Below, one piece after another: positions 54,964 to 63,884 of a stretch of DNA of 64,000 bases; the first letter of the stretch is position 1; the number at the start of each line of letters is the position of its first letter. A program made the position numbers and the translations under genes. Source of the DNA: Desulfofustis sp. (GTDB taxonomy: Bacteria; Desulfobacterota; Desulfobulbia; Desulfobulbales; Desulfocapsaceae). The stretch spans positions 43,800 through 107,799 of the forward strand of contig JAJDNR010000018.1 of the NCBI GenBank assembly GCA_022340565.1. The letters are read 5' to 3'. A model generated the notes under the pieces. The model had not been told where the DNA came from. It saw only the letters and a list, made by a program, of their open reading frames with translations, and did no database searches.

Positions 54964-55284
54964 AGCGTTCGGCAATGCCCATCGATACAACGACCGGCGG
55001 CCACTGCCGAACTTTTGGGAAACAGGGTCAGCCCGACGTTCATGGAAAACGAACGTATGGGTAAAAAATAAACAGCAAAATCAACTTCCCAGGGAGAACT
55101 CAAGCCCTGTCACTGAGACCGTTTGTGCCTTATGCAATCAAGGCTGAAAGGCAAAATTTCCACCCTGCGGGCGAGTCGATACGGCCTGCGATCCCGCGTC
55201 GCTTGTGGGGAAGGCATAGTACCGCTATAGCCTTCCCCACGTCTTCTTGACTCGCAGGCCGTCTCAACTCGTAAAATATCCGGT
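54964..55284. other. Intergenic region between convergent xseA and ndk
   Basis: 321 bases. The left half (to about 55150) has no recognisable feature: no xseB reading frame with family motifs. The right half is dominated by the nested palindrome at 55172-55271. Confidence 0.6.
55172..55271. repeat. 100-nt nested palindrome (three stacked stems)
   Basis: Outer stem 55172-55176 with 55267-55271 (5 bp); middle stem 55181-55191 with 55252-55262 (perfect 11 bp, core CGGCCTGCGA); internal loops of 13 and 11 nt; inner stem 55205-55215 with 55230-55240 (perfect 11 bp, GTGGGGAAGGC) extended by ATAG/CTAT around TACCG. No T tract on either side. It could be a palindromic mobile repeat, a structured RNA or a strong roadblock between convergent genes. 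Confidence 0.7.
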
Positions 55285-55698
55285 CTAGAGCAGTTCCAGA
55301 CCCGAAAAGAAATAGGAGATCTCGAACGCGGCAGTTTCGGGGGCATCCGAACCATGGGTCGCATTTTCCCCAACAAAGGTGCCGAATTCCCTTCTCAATG
55401 TACCTTCAGCGGCCTTGGCCGGATCGGTCGCCCCCATCAGGTCGCGCCATTTCTTGATGGCGCCGTCCGCCTCCAGAACCATGACGATACAGGGACCGCT
55501 GCTCATGAAGTCGGTTAGTTCACCGAAAAACGGCCGTTCCCGGTGGACGTAATAAAAACCCTCGGCCTCTTTCTTGCCGAGATAGAGCTTTTTCAGCCCG
55601 ATGACCTTGAATCCCTCCTCGTAAATGCGCGCCAGAATCCTGCCGGCATTTCCGGCAGCGAAGGCGTCCGGTTTAATGATTGCAAATGTTCTTTCCAT
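55285..55698 (-). CDS. ndk: Nucleoside diphosphate kinase
   Basis: 137 residues, normal length. Balances NTP/dNTP pools through phospho-His. [12 protein letters not shown], the [17 protein letters not shown] block and the active-site [12 protein letters not shown] are complete. Start at M (55698) matches the family; an in-frame ATG four codons upstream lacks a ribosome site. Confidence 0.97.
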   Translation of the reverse strand: MERTFAIIKPDAFAAGNAGRILARIYEEGFKVIGLKKLYLGKKEAEGFYYVHRERPFFGELTDFMSSGPCIVMVLEADGAIKKWRDLMGATDPAKAAEGTLRREFGTFVGENATHGSDAPETAAFEISYFFSGLELL

Positions 55699-55784
55699 GT
55701 CGATACCCATGTGATGAATTTAACGATAACAAGCGGCCGCCGTCATGAATCTGCGGCGTGTGCTTTTGTCAGCAGCGGTTCAGG

Positions 55785-56447
55785 CTATTGATTCTCGGTG
55801 TCCGGAGTTCGGGCGAGTCTCAGCAGGGCATTGACGATCGCCACGGCGACCGGCGTCCCTCCCTTGCGCCCCCTGTTGGTAATATACGGGTACGGCTTTT
55901 TAAGCAGCAGCTCCTTTGATTCCTCCGCATTCACAAAACCGACTGGAACCCCGACCACCAGCCGGGGTTTGAGCAGACCCGCCTCGATCATCTCCATCGC
56001 CGCCACCAGCGCAGTCGGTGCATTGCCGACGGCAATGATGCCGACGTCGGCTGACACGAGCTTTTCCAAGGCAGTCTCACTCCTGGTTTTACCCAGGGAC
56101 CGTGCCCGTTCCCCGATTCCCGGGTCATTGATATGACAACGCACTGTGCCACCGAAGGATTGGAGCAGCCGCCGACTGACTCCCGAAGCCCCCATGGTCA
56201 CGTCCATGGCGATATCGCAGCCGCTTCTGATCGCTTCCAGGCCGGCATCGATGCAACCGGCACTGAAAACGAGACTGCTGGCGAAACTGAAATCCCCGGT
56301 GGCATGGATGACCCGTTGGATGATCTTGAATTCGCCGAAATTGAACTCCTTCAAATCCCTGGAAGTGCGCTCCTCGAATTCCTCTTCGATGATTGCAAAA
56401 CTCAGCTTCTCGATTTCTGCAGGTGCTATCTTCTTAAGCGTTGTCAT
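55785..56447 (-). CDS. cbiC: Precorrin-8X (cobalt-precorrin-8) methylmutase
   Basis: 220 residues. Moves the C11 methyl to C12 during corrin ring formation. IIQRVIHATGDF holds the catalytic His; CDIAMDVTMGASG, AVGNAPTALVAAMEM, VGVPVGFVNAEESK and TNRGRKGGTPVAVAIVNAL are all family motifs. The ATG at 56447 lies inside the end of cbiA (14-nt overlap). Last gene of the cobalamin operon. Confidence 0.95.
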   Translation of the reverse strand: MTTLKKIAPAEIEKLSFAIIEEEFEERTSRDLKEFNFGEFKIIQRVIHATGDFSFASSLVFSAGCIDAGLEAIRSGCDIAMDVTMGASGVSRRLLQSFGGTVRCHINDPGIGERARSLGKTRSETALEKLVSADVGIIAVGNAPTALVAAMEMIEAGLLKPRLVVGVPVGFVNAEESKELLLKKPYPYITNRGRKGGTPVAVAIVNALLRLARTPDTENQ

Positions 56448-57837
56448 CGCTTTCTCTACGGGTTCCAACCAATGTTCGGTACAGGTGCGATAGTGCCGAT
56501 GGAGTCCCACCGAAATGCAGGTGAATATAGCTACCGACGGCCGAGCCGACACTATAGCCTTCAAGAGCATTATTATCAAGGCGGTAAAGCGTTGTGACCC
56601 CGTCCGGCAGCGACCCGTTCGGGTCGATTTCGATATCCGAATAATGGAACTCGTGCCCGTGCAGGATGTCCCCCCGATCGCCCAGCAGACACCCTTCCAG
56701 AAGCTGAACGCGCCGGTATCCAAGACGGCGCAGCCGTCTGTTCAGCGCCGAGTCGAACGGAAACACACCGGCCATCGGAAAACACCCGCCCTCCATGTCG
56801 GTGAGCGTCCTGCACAGGTACATGAAACCGCCGCACTCTCCGTAAAGGGGCCGACCGTCTGCGTGGAAAGCCCTGATCTGATCACGTATCCTGTGGTTGG
56901 CACTCAGCCGCGCCGCATGATTCTCCGGATATCCGCCACCGAAATAAAGCATTTCCAGCAGTGGCGGAAGTTCTTCATCGCGGATCGGGCTGAACGGCAC
57001 GAGTTCAAACCCGCAGGATTCAAGCAGCTCGAAATTCTGCCGGTAATAGAAACAGAACGCCTCGTCCATGGCAACGCCGATCCGTGCCTTCGCTTCTGAT
57101 CGCCGCGCCACTGACGGTCGCAGTGCTGCGGCAGCGGGGCGCTCGCTCGGCGGGGAAATAGATGAAACCGCGGTGTTCAGCATCCGGTCGAGATCGAGAT
57201 TTGTCTCGATCGAGTCGGTGAGCCGCCCCAGGCTATAGTCGTCGAGGGGCTTTTCGTTCCCCATGTGCAGCCCGAGATGGCGCTCAGGAATAACAAAGGC
57301 GTCGTCTCTGGGCATAAACCCCAGATAATCGATCCGGCAGTGATCTCGAACCGCGGTCTCGATCAGGTCCCGGTGGCGAGCGGAACCGATCCGGTTGAAA
57401 ATCGCCCCGCAGACTCTGAGTTCGGGATCAAAATCGACAAACCCCTTGAGCACCGCGGCGCTGCTCTCCGCACAGGAGGCTGCATCGATAACCAGAAAAA
57501 CCGGTACACCGAGCAATTTCGCCAGGGCCGCACTGCTCGCTTCGGCTCCGTCGAACAGCCCCATGACCCCTTCCACAACGGCAACGTCGCAGGTGCGGCA
57601 GGTGCGTGCAAAGGTGTCCCTGCAGCACTGGCCTCCCATCATCCTGATATCGAGGTTGTATGAAACCGTCGAGGTGACCGTCTCGTGCAGCGTTGGGTCG
57701 ATGAAATCGGGGCCGCACTTGAAACACTGGACGTTCATGCCTCTGCGGACCAAGGCCGCGAGGATGCCGACGGTCAGCGTCGTCTTGCCGCCGCCGCTTC
57801 TGGTTGCGCCGATCATGAACGCCGGTTTACCAATCAT
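56434..57837 (-). CDS. cbiA: Cobyrinate a,c-diamide synthase
   Basis: 467 residues. ATP-dependent amidation of the a and c carboxylates. N-terminal P-loop MIGATRSGGGKTTLTVG, VVEGVMGLFDGA, and a C-terminal class I glutamine amidotransferase domain with LYGECGGFMYL (catalytic Cys). Start MIGKP at 57837 overlaps the cbiB stop (ATGA). Confidence 0.96.
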   Translation of the reverse strand: MIGKPAFMIGATRSGGGKTTLTVGILAALVRRGMNVQCFKCGPDFIDPTLHETVTSTVSYNLDIRMMGGQCCRDTFARTCRTCDVAVVEGVMGLFDGAEASSAALAKLLGVPVFLVIDAASCAESSAAVLKGFVDFDPELRVCGAIFNRIGSARHRDLIETAVRDHCRIDYLGFMPRDDAFVIPERHLGLHMGNEKPLDDYSLGRLTDSIETNLDLDRMLNTAVSSISPPSERPAAAALRPSVARRSEAKARIGVAMDEAFCFYYRQNFELLESCGFELVPFSPIRDEELPPLLEMLYFGGGYPENHAARLSANHRIRDQIRAFHADGRPLYGECGGFMYLCRTLTDMEGGCFPMAGVFPFDSALNRRLRRLGYRRVQLLEGCLLGDRGDILHGHEFHYSDIEIDPNGSLPDGVTTLYRLDNNALEGYSVGSAVGSYIHLHFGGTPSALSHLYRTLVGTRRESDDNA

Positions 57838-58850
57838 GACAGCCACCCGCTGACGACCCAGTGCAGACCGAAAACGCTCAGATAAAACAGTACAGCCGAC
57901 ACCATGACCAGACGGTTGGTCCGCGGTATGTCGTCCGGTGCCGCCTGTCGCAAGCCGTCACCGAGATACGGTTTCACCGTGGGTTCTCCGAAATAGGACG
58001 ATGGCCCCCCCAGTCTTACCCCGAGCGCTCCCGCCACCGCAGCCTCGGTGTGAGCGCTGTTGGGGCTGGTGCTCTTCAGGCGGTCCTGGAAAAAGACTCG
58101 CGCCGCTTGACGGCTTTCATAACCGGGAAGCAGCGCCGCGGCGATAACGCACAGGCCGCTCAACCGTGCCGGCAGGAAATTGCACACATCATCGATCCTG
58201 GCGGCACAGCTGCCGAACTGGATGTATCGCTCATTCCGGTAACCGTACATGGAGTCCATCGTATTGACCGCCTTATAGGCGATGTAGCCAAACGCGGCGC
58301 TGATGATTCCTTCCACCCCGAGGAACGGAGCCGCCAGGGCGGCGATCATGGCCCAGAACAACGGGGCGGTGATGCCGTCGACCAGGTTCTCCGACACGGA
58401 TTCCATGCAGGCCCTGGTTATCTCCGCCTCATCGAGATGTGCGGTGTCTCTGCCCACCATCATGGCAACCGAGCGGCGGGCTTCATTGATATCCCCCCGC
58501 CGAAGATCGCTCCGCACTTTGGCGCTGTGTTTTACCAGGTCCCCTGCGGCAGTGCAGAAAAAACAGACGATCAGAGCACCGGCAACCGACAGGTGCAGGG
58601 AAACCATGCCCAGCAGTTCGAGAACCAGCCATACCGACAGCAGTGACAGGCTGATCACGCCGGCCCAGGCGAAGCATCCCTGCAGACGGGCCGGCTGAGC
58701 CTTCAGCACGGTTCGTGCAAGCGATTCGAAACGGCTGCAGAGAGACCCGATAAACCTGACCGGATGGGGAAACCAGCGCGGATCTCCGACCACCAGATCC
58801 AGCCCGAGAATGGCCAGCAGCTGTGCATACAGAGTGAATTCAGCGCTCAA
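57834..58850 (-). CDS. cbiB: Adenosylcobinamide-phosphate synthase
   Basis: 338 residues. Membrane protein attaching aminopropanol phosphate to adenosylcobyrate. LDLVVGDPRWFPHPVRFIG, ESVSENLVDGITAPLFW, YKAVNTMDSMYGYRNE and FFQDRLKSTSPNSAHTEAA are family motifs, along with several membrane helices. Probable TTG start overlapping the end of the cobD/Q fusion by 11 nt. Confidence 0.95.
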   Translation of the reverse strand: MSAEFTLYAQLLAILGLDLVVGDPRWFPHPVRFIGSLCSRFESLARTVLKAQPARLQGCFAWAGVISLSLLSVWLVLELLGMVSLHLSVAGALIVCFFCTAAGDLVKHSAKVRSDLRRGDINEARRSVAMMVGRDTAHLDEAEITRACMESVSENLVDGITAPLFWAMIAALAAPFLGVEGIISAAFGYIAYKAVNTMDSMYGYRNERYIQFGSCAARIDDVCNFLPARLSGLCVIAAALLPGYESRQAARVFFQDRLKSTSPNSAHTEAAVAGALGVRLGGPSSYFGEPTVKPYLGDGLRQAAPDDIPRTNRLVMVSAVLFYLSVFGLHWVVSGWLS

Positions 58851-61431
58851 GGTTCAACAGCCGGTAAATTCGCCCAATATCGACGCGCGACCGCACCAGA
58901 TCGGCGAGTTCGTCGAGGCTTCTATCCACGTTATAGGTTGTTCCTGATTCACCCAGGGGTGCAAGGCCCTTTGTGCGCCGCAGCCCGTCGACGAACCAGC
59001 GCCTAAAGGTATCTTCGTCGAAAATTCCGTGCAGATAGGCACCCCACACCGATCCATCGTCGTTTCTGCAACCGCAGGTCTCCCCGCCTTCAAACTCCAG
59101 TACCGGAGTCAGGCTGCCAACGGTCTTGCCATGGTGGATCTCGTACCCGACGATTTGCCGCCCTGATTCGATATGGGTTCCCCGCCGCTTGATCAAGGTC
59201 TTGTCTCGGGCCATGACGGTGTCCACCGCCAGCAGGCCGAGACCGCGGATCGAGCCGTCGCTGGTCTCGATCCGATATGGATCGGCTATGAGCTTGCCGA
59301 GCATCTGATATCCCCCGCAGATGCCGACTATCGTTCCCCCGGCTCGGTAATAGTCGATAATGGCCCGATCACAGCCGCGGTCGGAAAGGAAGCGGAGATC
59401 GCCTGCGACGTTTTTGGATCCGGGAATGATAACGCAGTCCGGCCGGCCGAACAGGCTTGGGTCGGACACGAACCTGATGTTGACATCCGGTTCGAAATAG
59501 AGCGGATCGATATCGGTAAAATTGGCGATGTGCGGGATATCGACCACGACGATTTCCACCTGGTCGGCGCCGGTGCCGCGATCCCGGTAAAAACCTTCGC
59601 GCAGGGACACCGAATCTTCCTGCGGTATTGACATGTCGGATATATAGGGCACCACGCCGAGCACATCCCGGCCGGTGTGTTCCCTGATAAATCGGTGCGC
59701 ATCGGCGAGCAATGACTCGTCCCCCCTGAACTTGTTGACGATAAAACCGGCGATCAGTTCCCGTTCCCACTCCTCGAGCACGTCCATGATACCGGCAAAA
59801 GCAGCATAGACGCCCCCTCGGTCGATGTCTCCGACAAGCAGCACCGGGGCACCGGCATAGCGGGCCATTTTCATGTTGACGATGTCGTGGGACTTGAGGT
59901 TCACCTCTCCGGGCGACCCGGCTCCTTCCATCACAATGACCTCGTAGGCGTCGCGCAATTCGTCGAAACTTGCCACAACCGCTTTCCACGCTTCATCCTT
60001 GAATGCGTGGTACTGGCGTACGTCCATGTTGCGCACCGGCCTGCCGTTGACGATCACCTGGCTGCCGGTGTCGCTGTTCGGCTTGAGCAGAATCGGATTC
60101 ATTCTCCAGTCCGGCTCGAGTTTCGCGGCCTGGGCCTGGACAACCTGGGCCCGCCCCATTTCTCCCCCGTCTACGGTTACATGGGAGTTAAGGGACATGT
60201 TCTGGGCCTTGAACGGGCAGACCTTGTACCCGTCCTGATAGAGTATTCTGCACAGCGCCGCACTTAAAATTGATTTTCCGGCATTGGACGAGGTCCCCTG
60301 GAACATGATCGCAGCAGCCCGTTTTTTCTGCCTTTGAGAACGGTTCGCGGGCCCCCCGATCACCTTTCGAAGGGCCTCGACGAGCCGCCGGTTTTCGGTC
60401 TCGGTCCTTACCGCCACCCGCACATATGCATCTCCGAGGCCTCGGTAATTGCCGCACCTTCTGATAATGATCCCTTCCTGAAGAAGCTCTTGATAGAGCC
60501 ATTGCCCGGATAAGCCGCCACTCAGTCTGAGGAGCAGGTAATTGGCATGGGAATCCAGCGCCTCGATCCCTTCAAATCCGCCAAGCGCACCCCGCAACTG
60601 CTCGCGCAGCATGGCGCAGAGCGATTTCGTGTCGGCCGCATATGCTTGGTCGTTTACGGCCCTGGCGGCGATGATCTGGGCGAGCGTGTTCACCGACCAT
60701 TGCGGCAGCAGCTCGCGAATTTTCAGGCAATACGGTTCGGGAAAGATTCCGAAGCCGACCCTGAGGCCTGGAATGGAGAAGAATTTGGTCAGCGAGTTAA
60801 GGGTAATGATGTTTGCGAGCGTTCCGCCAACCGTGGTGAATGGTTCGATGAAATCATGGAATGCCTCGTCGATGACAAAGAGCGTATCGGGATGCTTTTG
60901 CGCCAGATCCATGATCGCTTGATCTTCCAGGAATGCGCCGGATGGATTGACTGGGTTGCCGAATACAACCAGATCGTTTCCTTGAATCTTCGCGGCAATC
61001 TGACCTGGCGAAACCCGGTAGCCGTCTGCTGCCGTATCGATGAATTCGACTTCAATCGAGTTTTTTTCCAGTACATCGATGTAGTCGATATAACAGGGCA
61101 CCGGAAGCAATGCCCGCCGAACCGACACGATCCGGGGAACCAGGTGCAGCAGTTCGGTGGAGCCATTGCCCGGCACGATCAGTTCTCTGTCCACACGATA
61201 GCGATTCGAAACAGCGCGCACGAGTTCGGTGCAGTCCGGATCGGGGTAGTGGCCAAGCAGTTGAAGATGGCAATTGATCGCCGATCTCAGCCAGGCTGGA
61301 GGACCGAGCGGATTGAGATTGGCGCTGAAATCGAGCATCGGCTGGTCACGCTCCTGGTTGCGATGTCTGTGAATATTCCCGCCATGCTCGTGTCTGCCGA
61401 TCGGCAGGTCTGCTCCGTTCAATACCGCCAT
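58840..61431 (-). CDS. cobDQ: Fusion of threonine-phosphate decarboxylase (CobD) and cobyric acid synthase (CobQ)
   Basis: 863 residues. Residues about 1-360: PLP aminotransferase-fold CobD/CobC, with DFSANLNPLGPP, VFGNPVNPSGA and LNSLTKFFSIPG (Lys binds PLP); it makes aminopropanol phosphate. Residues about 372-863: CobQ, with MFQGTSSNAGKS, FKAQNMSLNS, EGAGSPGEVNL and class I amidotransferase GICGGYQMLG (Cys). The two products are both substrates of CbiB, encoded next, so the fusion joins the two branches that meet at that step. Ribosome site AGGA before ATG. Confidence 0.93.
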   Translation of the reverse strand: MAVLNGADLPIGRHEHGGNIHRHRNQERDQPMLDFSANLNPLGPPAWLRSAINCHLQLLGHYPDPDCTELVRAVSNRYRVDRELIVPGNGSTELLHLVPRIVSVRRALLPVPCYIDYIDVLEKNSIEVEFIDTAADGYRVSPGQIAAKIQGNDLVVFGNPVNPSGAFLEDQAIMDLAQKHPDTLFVIDEAFHDFIEPFTTVGGTLANIITLNSLTKFFSIPGLRVGFGIFPEPYCLKIRELLPQWSVNTLAQIIAARAVNDQAYAADTKSLCAMLREQLRGALGGFEGIEALDSHANYLLLRLSGGLSGQWLYQELLQEGIIIRRCGNYRGLGDAYVRVAVRTETENRRLVEALRKVIGGPANRSQRQKKRAAAIMFQGTSSNAGKSILSAALCRILYQDGYKVCPFKAQNMSLNSHVTVDGGEMGRAQVVQAQAAKLEPDWRMNPILLKPNSDTGSQVIVNGRPVRNMDVRQYHAFKDEAWKAVVASFDELRDAYEVIVMEGAGSPGEVNLKSHDIVNMKMARYAGAPVLLVGDIDRGGVYAAFAGIMDVLEEWERELIAGFIVNKFRGDESLLADAHRFIREHTGRDVLGVVPYISDMSIPQEDSVSLREGFYRDRGTGADQVEIVVVDIPHIANFTDIDPLYFEPDVNIRFVSDPSLFGRPDCVIIPGSKNVAGDLRFLSDRGCDRAIIDYYRAGGTIVGICGGYQMLGKLIADPYRIETSDGSIRGLGLLAVDTVMARDKTLIKRRGTHIESGRQIVGYEIHHGKTVGSLTPVLEFEGGETCGCRNDDGSVWGAYLHGIFDEDTFRRWFVDGLRRTKGLAPLGESGTTYNVDRSLDELADLVRSRVDIGRIYRLLNLER

Positions 61432-61459
61432 GTTCTGTCCTGCGCCTTCACCGTTGCTA

Positions 61460-62233
61460 TCAAAATGACACGACCGCTCCCGTCAGGATCGCCGTTTCCA
61501 TCAGTTCGCAGGCAGCGCCGAGCGTATCGCCGGTATACCCGCCGATTTTCCTCATGCACCACCAGCACAACAGCCCGATGGTCAGCACAAACCCGATAAT
61601 CATCGCCAGCATTCGTTCCGGGGTGAGAAGCGTCATTGCCGCCAGAAGGATGACGGCCGAAATGATCGAAACGGATCTGGCCGAGCCTCCGTCGAAAAAC
61701 AGATTGCCCATGCCGCCTTCTCCGCGTGCATAAGGGAGCAGGCACATCATCAGAACGGCGGCGGTCCGCCCGGCTGCGCAAGCGACTACGATAACCGGCA
61801 CAAACCCGTTTGCCGGCAGCGATAGAATCGCTGCGGTTTTAAAGAGCAGCAGCGAGATCACGGCTGCCGCTCCCATGACTCCGATCCTGCTGTCCTTCAT
61901 GATGGCGAGCGTGCGCTCCCGGTCACGGCAGCTCATGAACCCGTCGATGGTATCGGCAAGACCGTCGAGATGCAGAAAACCGGAAATGAGCGAAAGCCAG
62001 ATCGCGCCCCCCACCCCAACCAGCATCGGCGGAGCAAAGCGCAGGCAAAGCAGGGCACATCCGCCGATCAAGACCCCGCTGACAAGACCGACGATGGTGA
62101 AATAGTAGGCTGATCCGGCAAAATAGCGCTTTTCGTCCGGGACCCGGGTAAGGCCCGGCAGGATAGTCAGGAACCTCAAGGCTGCAGAAAAGCAGCGCAG
62201 CGGACTGAAAATCGCCGTTTGCAGGCCTCTCAT
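61460..62233 (-). CDS. cobS: Cobalamin synthase (adenosylcobinamide-GDP ribazoletransferase)
   Basis: 257 residues, polytopic. Joins adenosylcobinamide-GDP with alpha-ribazole(-phosphate). ALRFLTILPG, FLHLDGLADTIDGFMSCRDRERTLAIMKDSRIG (split: HLDGLADTIDGF, MKDSRIGVMGA) and GGYTGDTLGA are the family motifs with the acidic metal-binding residues. AAGGAG lies 11 nt before ATG. Confidence 0.95.
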   Translation of the reverse strand: MRGLQTAIFSPLRCFSAALRFLTILPGLTRVPDEKRYFAGSAYYFTIVGLVSGVLIGGCALLCLRFAPPMLVGVGGAIWLSLISGFLHLDGLADTIDGFMSCRDRERTLAIMKDSRIGVMGAAAVISLLLFKTAAILSLPANGFVPVIVVACAAGRTAAVLMMCLLPYARGEGGMGNLFFDGGSARSVSIISAVILLAAMTLLTPERMLAMIIGFVLTIGLLCWWCMRKIGGYTGDTLGAACELMETAILTGAVVSF

Positions 62234-62261
62234 GTCAGAATCGTCTCCTTATGCCAATCAT

Positions 62262-63329
62262 CTATTTGTCCGCCCCGGCAACGGCTGCCTCCGCGAAGGT
62301 GGCAACCTCCGTCAGGACAAGTTTTGCCGCTTCCACCACATTCATCGCCAGGGCCGCACCGGTGCCTTCACCGAGTCTGAAATTGAGATCGAGCAGCGGC
62401 CTCGTACAACCCAGAAATTCCTGCATGTGAATGTGACCGGGCTCGACTGAGCGGTGCGCGCAGATGATATAATCCCTCACGAAGGGTTCTATGGTATGGG
62501 CGATCAAGGCCGCGGCGGTGGAAATGAATCCATCCACGACAACCGGTTTTCTTTTTGCGGCTGCCCCGAGGATCAGCCCGGCGATTCCTCCGATTTCATA
62601 ACCTCCGACCTTGGCTAAGATGTCGAGGCCGTTTCGGGGATCAGGTTTGTTGATCTGGAGGATTTTTTCGATGATCGCAATCTTGTTCTTCAGCTGCTCG
62701 TCATCGAGTCCGGTGCCTCGGCCGGTCAGCAGCGCGATCGGCTTGCCGGTGACAACTGCGGCGATGGCCGTGCTCGGCGTGGTGTTGCCGATGCCCATCT
62801 CCCCGGTCCCGAAGAGATCGTATGAGGAGCTCAGCTGTTCGGCTATGTCGATCCCGTGTTCCACGGCCTTGCGGGCATTGGCGATGCTCATCGCCGGACC
62901 GGCGGCAATATTGCTGGTCCCATATGAAATCTTCCTGTTCAGAAAGAACCTGTTTTCCCCGAGATCATCGAAATCATGATTTACGCCGAGATCCGCCACG
63001 AACACGTCAGCGCCGACCTGCCTGGCCAGCGCGCTGATGCCGGCGCCACCCGCCAGTATGTTGTATACCATCTGCGGGGTCACCTCCGGCGGAAACTTGC
63101 TGACGCCCTCCGCAACAACACCGTGGTCACCGGCCATGGTGACGATCGCCTTGCGGCCGACAGGAGGATCCAGGCTCCTGGTCATGCCGGCGAGATCAAT
63201 GCCGAGATCCATCAGGTCTCCGAGCGCCCAATGGGGCATCGTCAGCTGGTCGAGACGTGCTTTGGCACGATCACGGTAGTCGCTGTCCTGGGGAAATATC
63301 TCGCTGCAGGTTCTTTCCAACACCTTCAT
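62262..63329 (-). CDS. cobT: Nicotinate-nucleotide-dimethylbenzimidazole phosphoribosyltransferase
   Basis: 355 residues. Makes alpha-ribazole phosphate, the lower ligand. AGDHGVVAEGVS, GIGNTTPSTAIAAV and FRLGEGTGAALAM with the catalytic Glu are present. AAGGAAG precedes ATG 63329. Its ATG overlaps the cobU stop (ATGA). Which base it uses (DMB or another purine/benzimidazole) cannot be read. Confidence 0.96.
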   Translation of the reverse strand: MKVLERTCSEIFPQDSDYRDRAKARLDQLTMPHWALGDLMDLGIDLAGMTRSLDPPVGRKAIVTMAGDHGVVAEGVSKFPPEVTPQMVYNILAGGAGISALARQVGADVFVADLGVNHDFDDLGENRFFLNRKISYGTSNIAAGPAMSIANARKAVEHGIDIAEQLSSSYDLFGTGEMGIGNTTPSTAIAAVVTGKPIALLTGRGTGLDDEQLKNKIAIIEKILQINKPDPRNGLDILAKVGGYEIGGIAGLILGAAAKRKPVVVDGFISTAAALIAHTIEPFVRDYIICAHRSVEPGHIHMQEFLGCTRPLLDLNFRLGEGTGAALAMNVVEAAKLVLTEVATFAEAAVAGADK

Positions 63330-63877
63330 TGTCTCTTCCTTTCTTGCTTTATGTGAAGCGGCAGCCCGCAACTCACCAGCACCACTTCGGTTGCGGCGGC
63401 GGCGACCATTTTATTGCACACTCCCACGAGATCCCGATATCTTCTCGCCAACTCGTTGTCGGGCACAATCCCCATTCCCACTTCGTTGCTGACAACAACC
63501 ACCGTCCCCTTCATCGCCCCGGCGCAGGCCATGACAGCACCCATCTCAACGGCAATTTCATCTTCCCCGCACACCGCGCCCCGTCGGTCATATTCGGCCA
63601 TGATATTGCTGACCCAGAGCGTCAGACAATCCACCAGGTATACCGCAAAGTCATGCCGTTCGATCACCGCCGCCACGTCGAGCGGCTCCTCGATTGTGGT
63701 CCATACTGCAGCGTCTCTCTGCTGACGGTGTTTACGGACCCGCTCCGCCATTTCCCGATCGCGCACCTCGCAGGTGGCGACGAAACAACGAGGCCCAGGT
63801 ATCTGCTCGGCCCGCTTCATCGCGTAATCGCTTTTCCCGCTTCTGGCTCCGCCGGTCACCAGGACAATGTCCGCCAT
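63326..63877 (-). CDS. cobU: Adenosylcobinamide kinase / adenosylcobinamide-phosphate guanylyltransferase
   Basis: 183 residues. Phosphorylates adenosylcobinamide and then adds GMP. P-loop TGGARSGKSDYA, the guanylate-accepting region (WTTIEEP) and DCLTLWVSN plus VSNEVGMGIVP are visible. Start 63877 (MADIVL) matches the family. Seven nt after the stop of the upstream partial gene. Confidence 0.95.
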   Translation of the reverse strand: MADIVLVTGGARSGKSDYAMKRAEQIPGPRCFVATCEVRDREMAERVRKHRQQRDAAVWTTIEEPLDVAAVIERHDFAVYLVDCLTLWVSNIMAEYDRRGAVCGEDEIAVEMGAVMACAGAMKGTVVVVSNEVGMGIVPDNELARRYRDLVGVCNKMVAAAATEVVLVSCGLPLHIKQERKRQ

Positions 63878-63884
63878 AGGAAGC

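Noticed and set aside
54941-55147. 68-codon frame after xseA considered as xseB
   Set aside because: No XseB motif, and it overlaps the end of xseA in another frame; looks like a shadow frame.
55172-55271. attC (integron cassette) site
   Set aside because: The simple-site motifs RYYYAAC/GTTRRRY are not at the ends and no integrase or cassette array is nearby.
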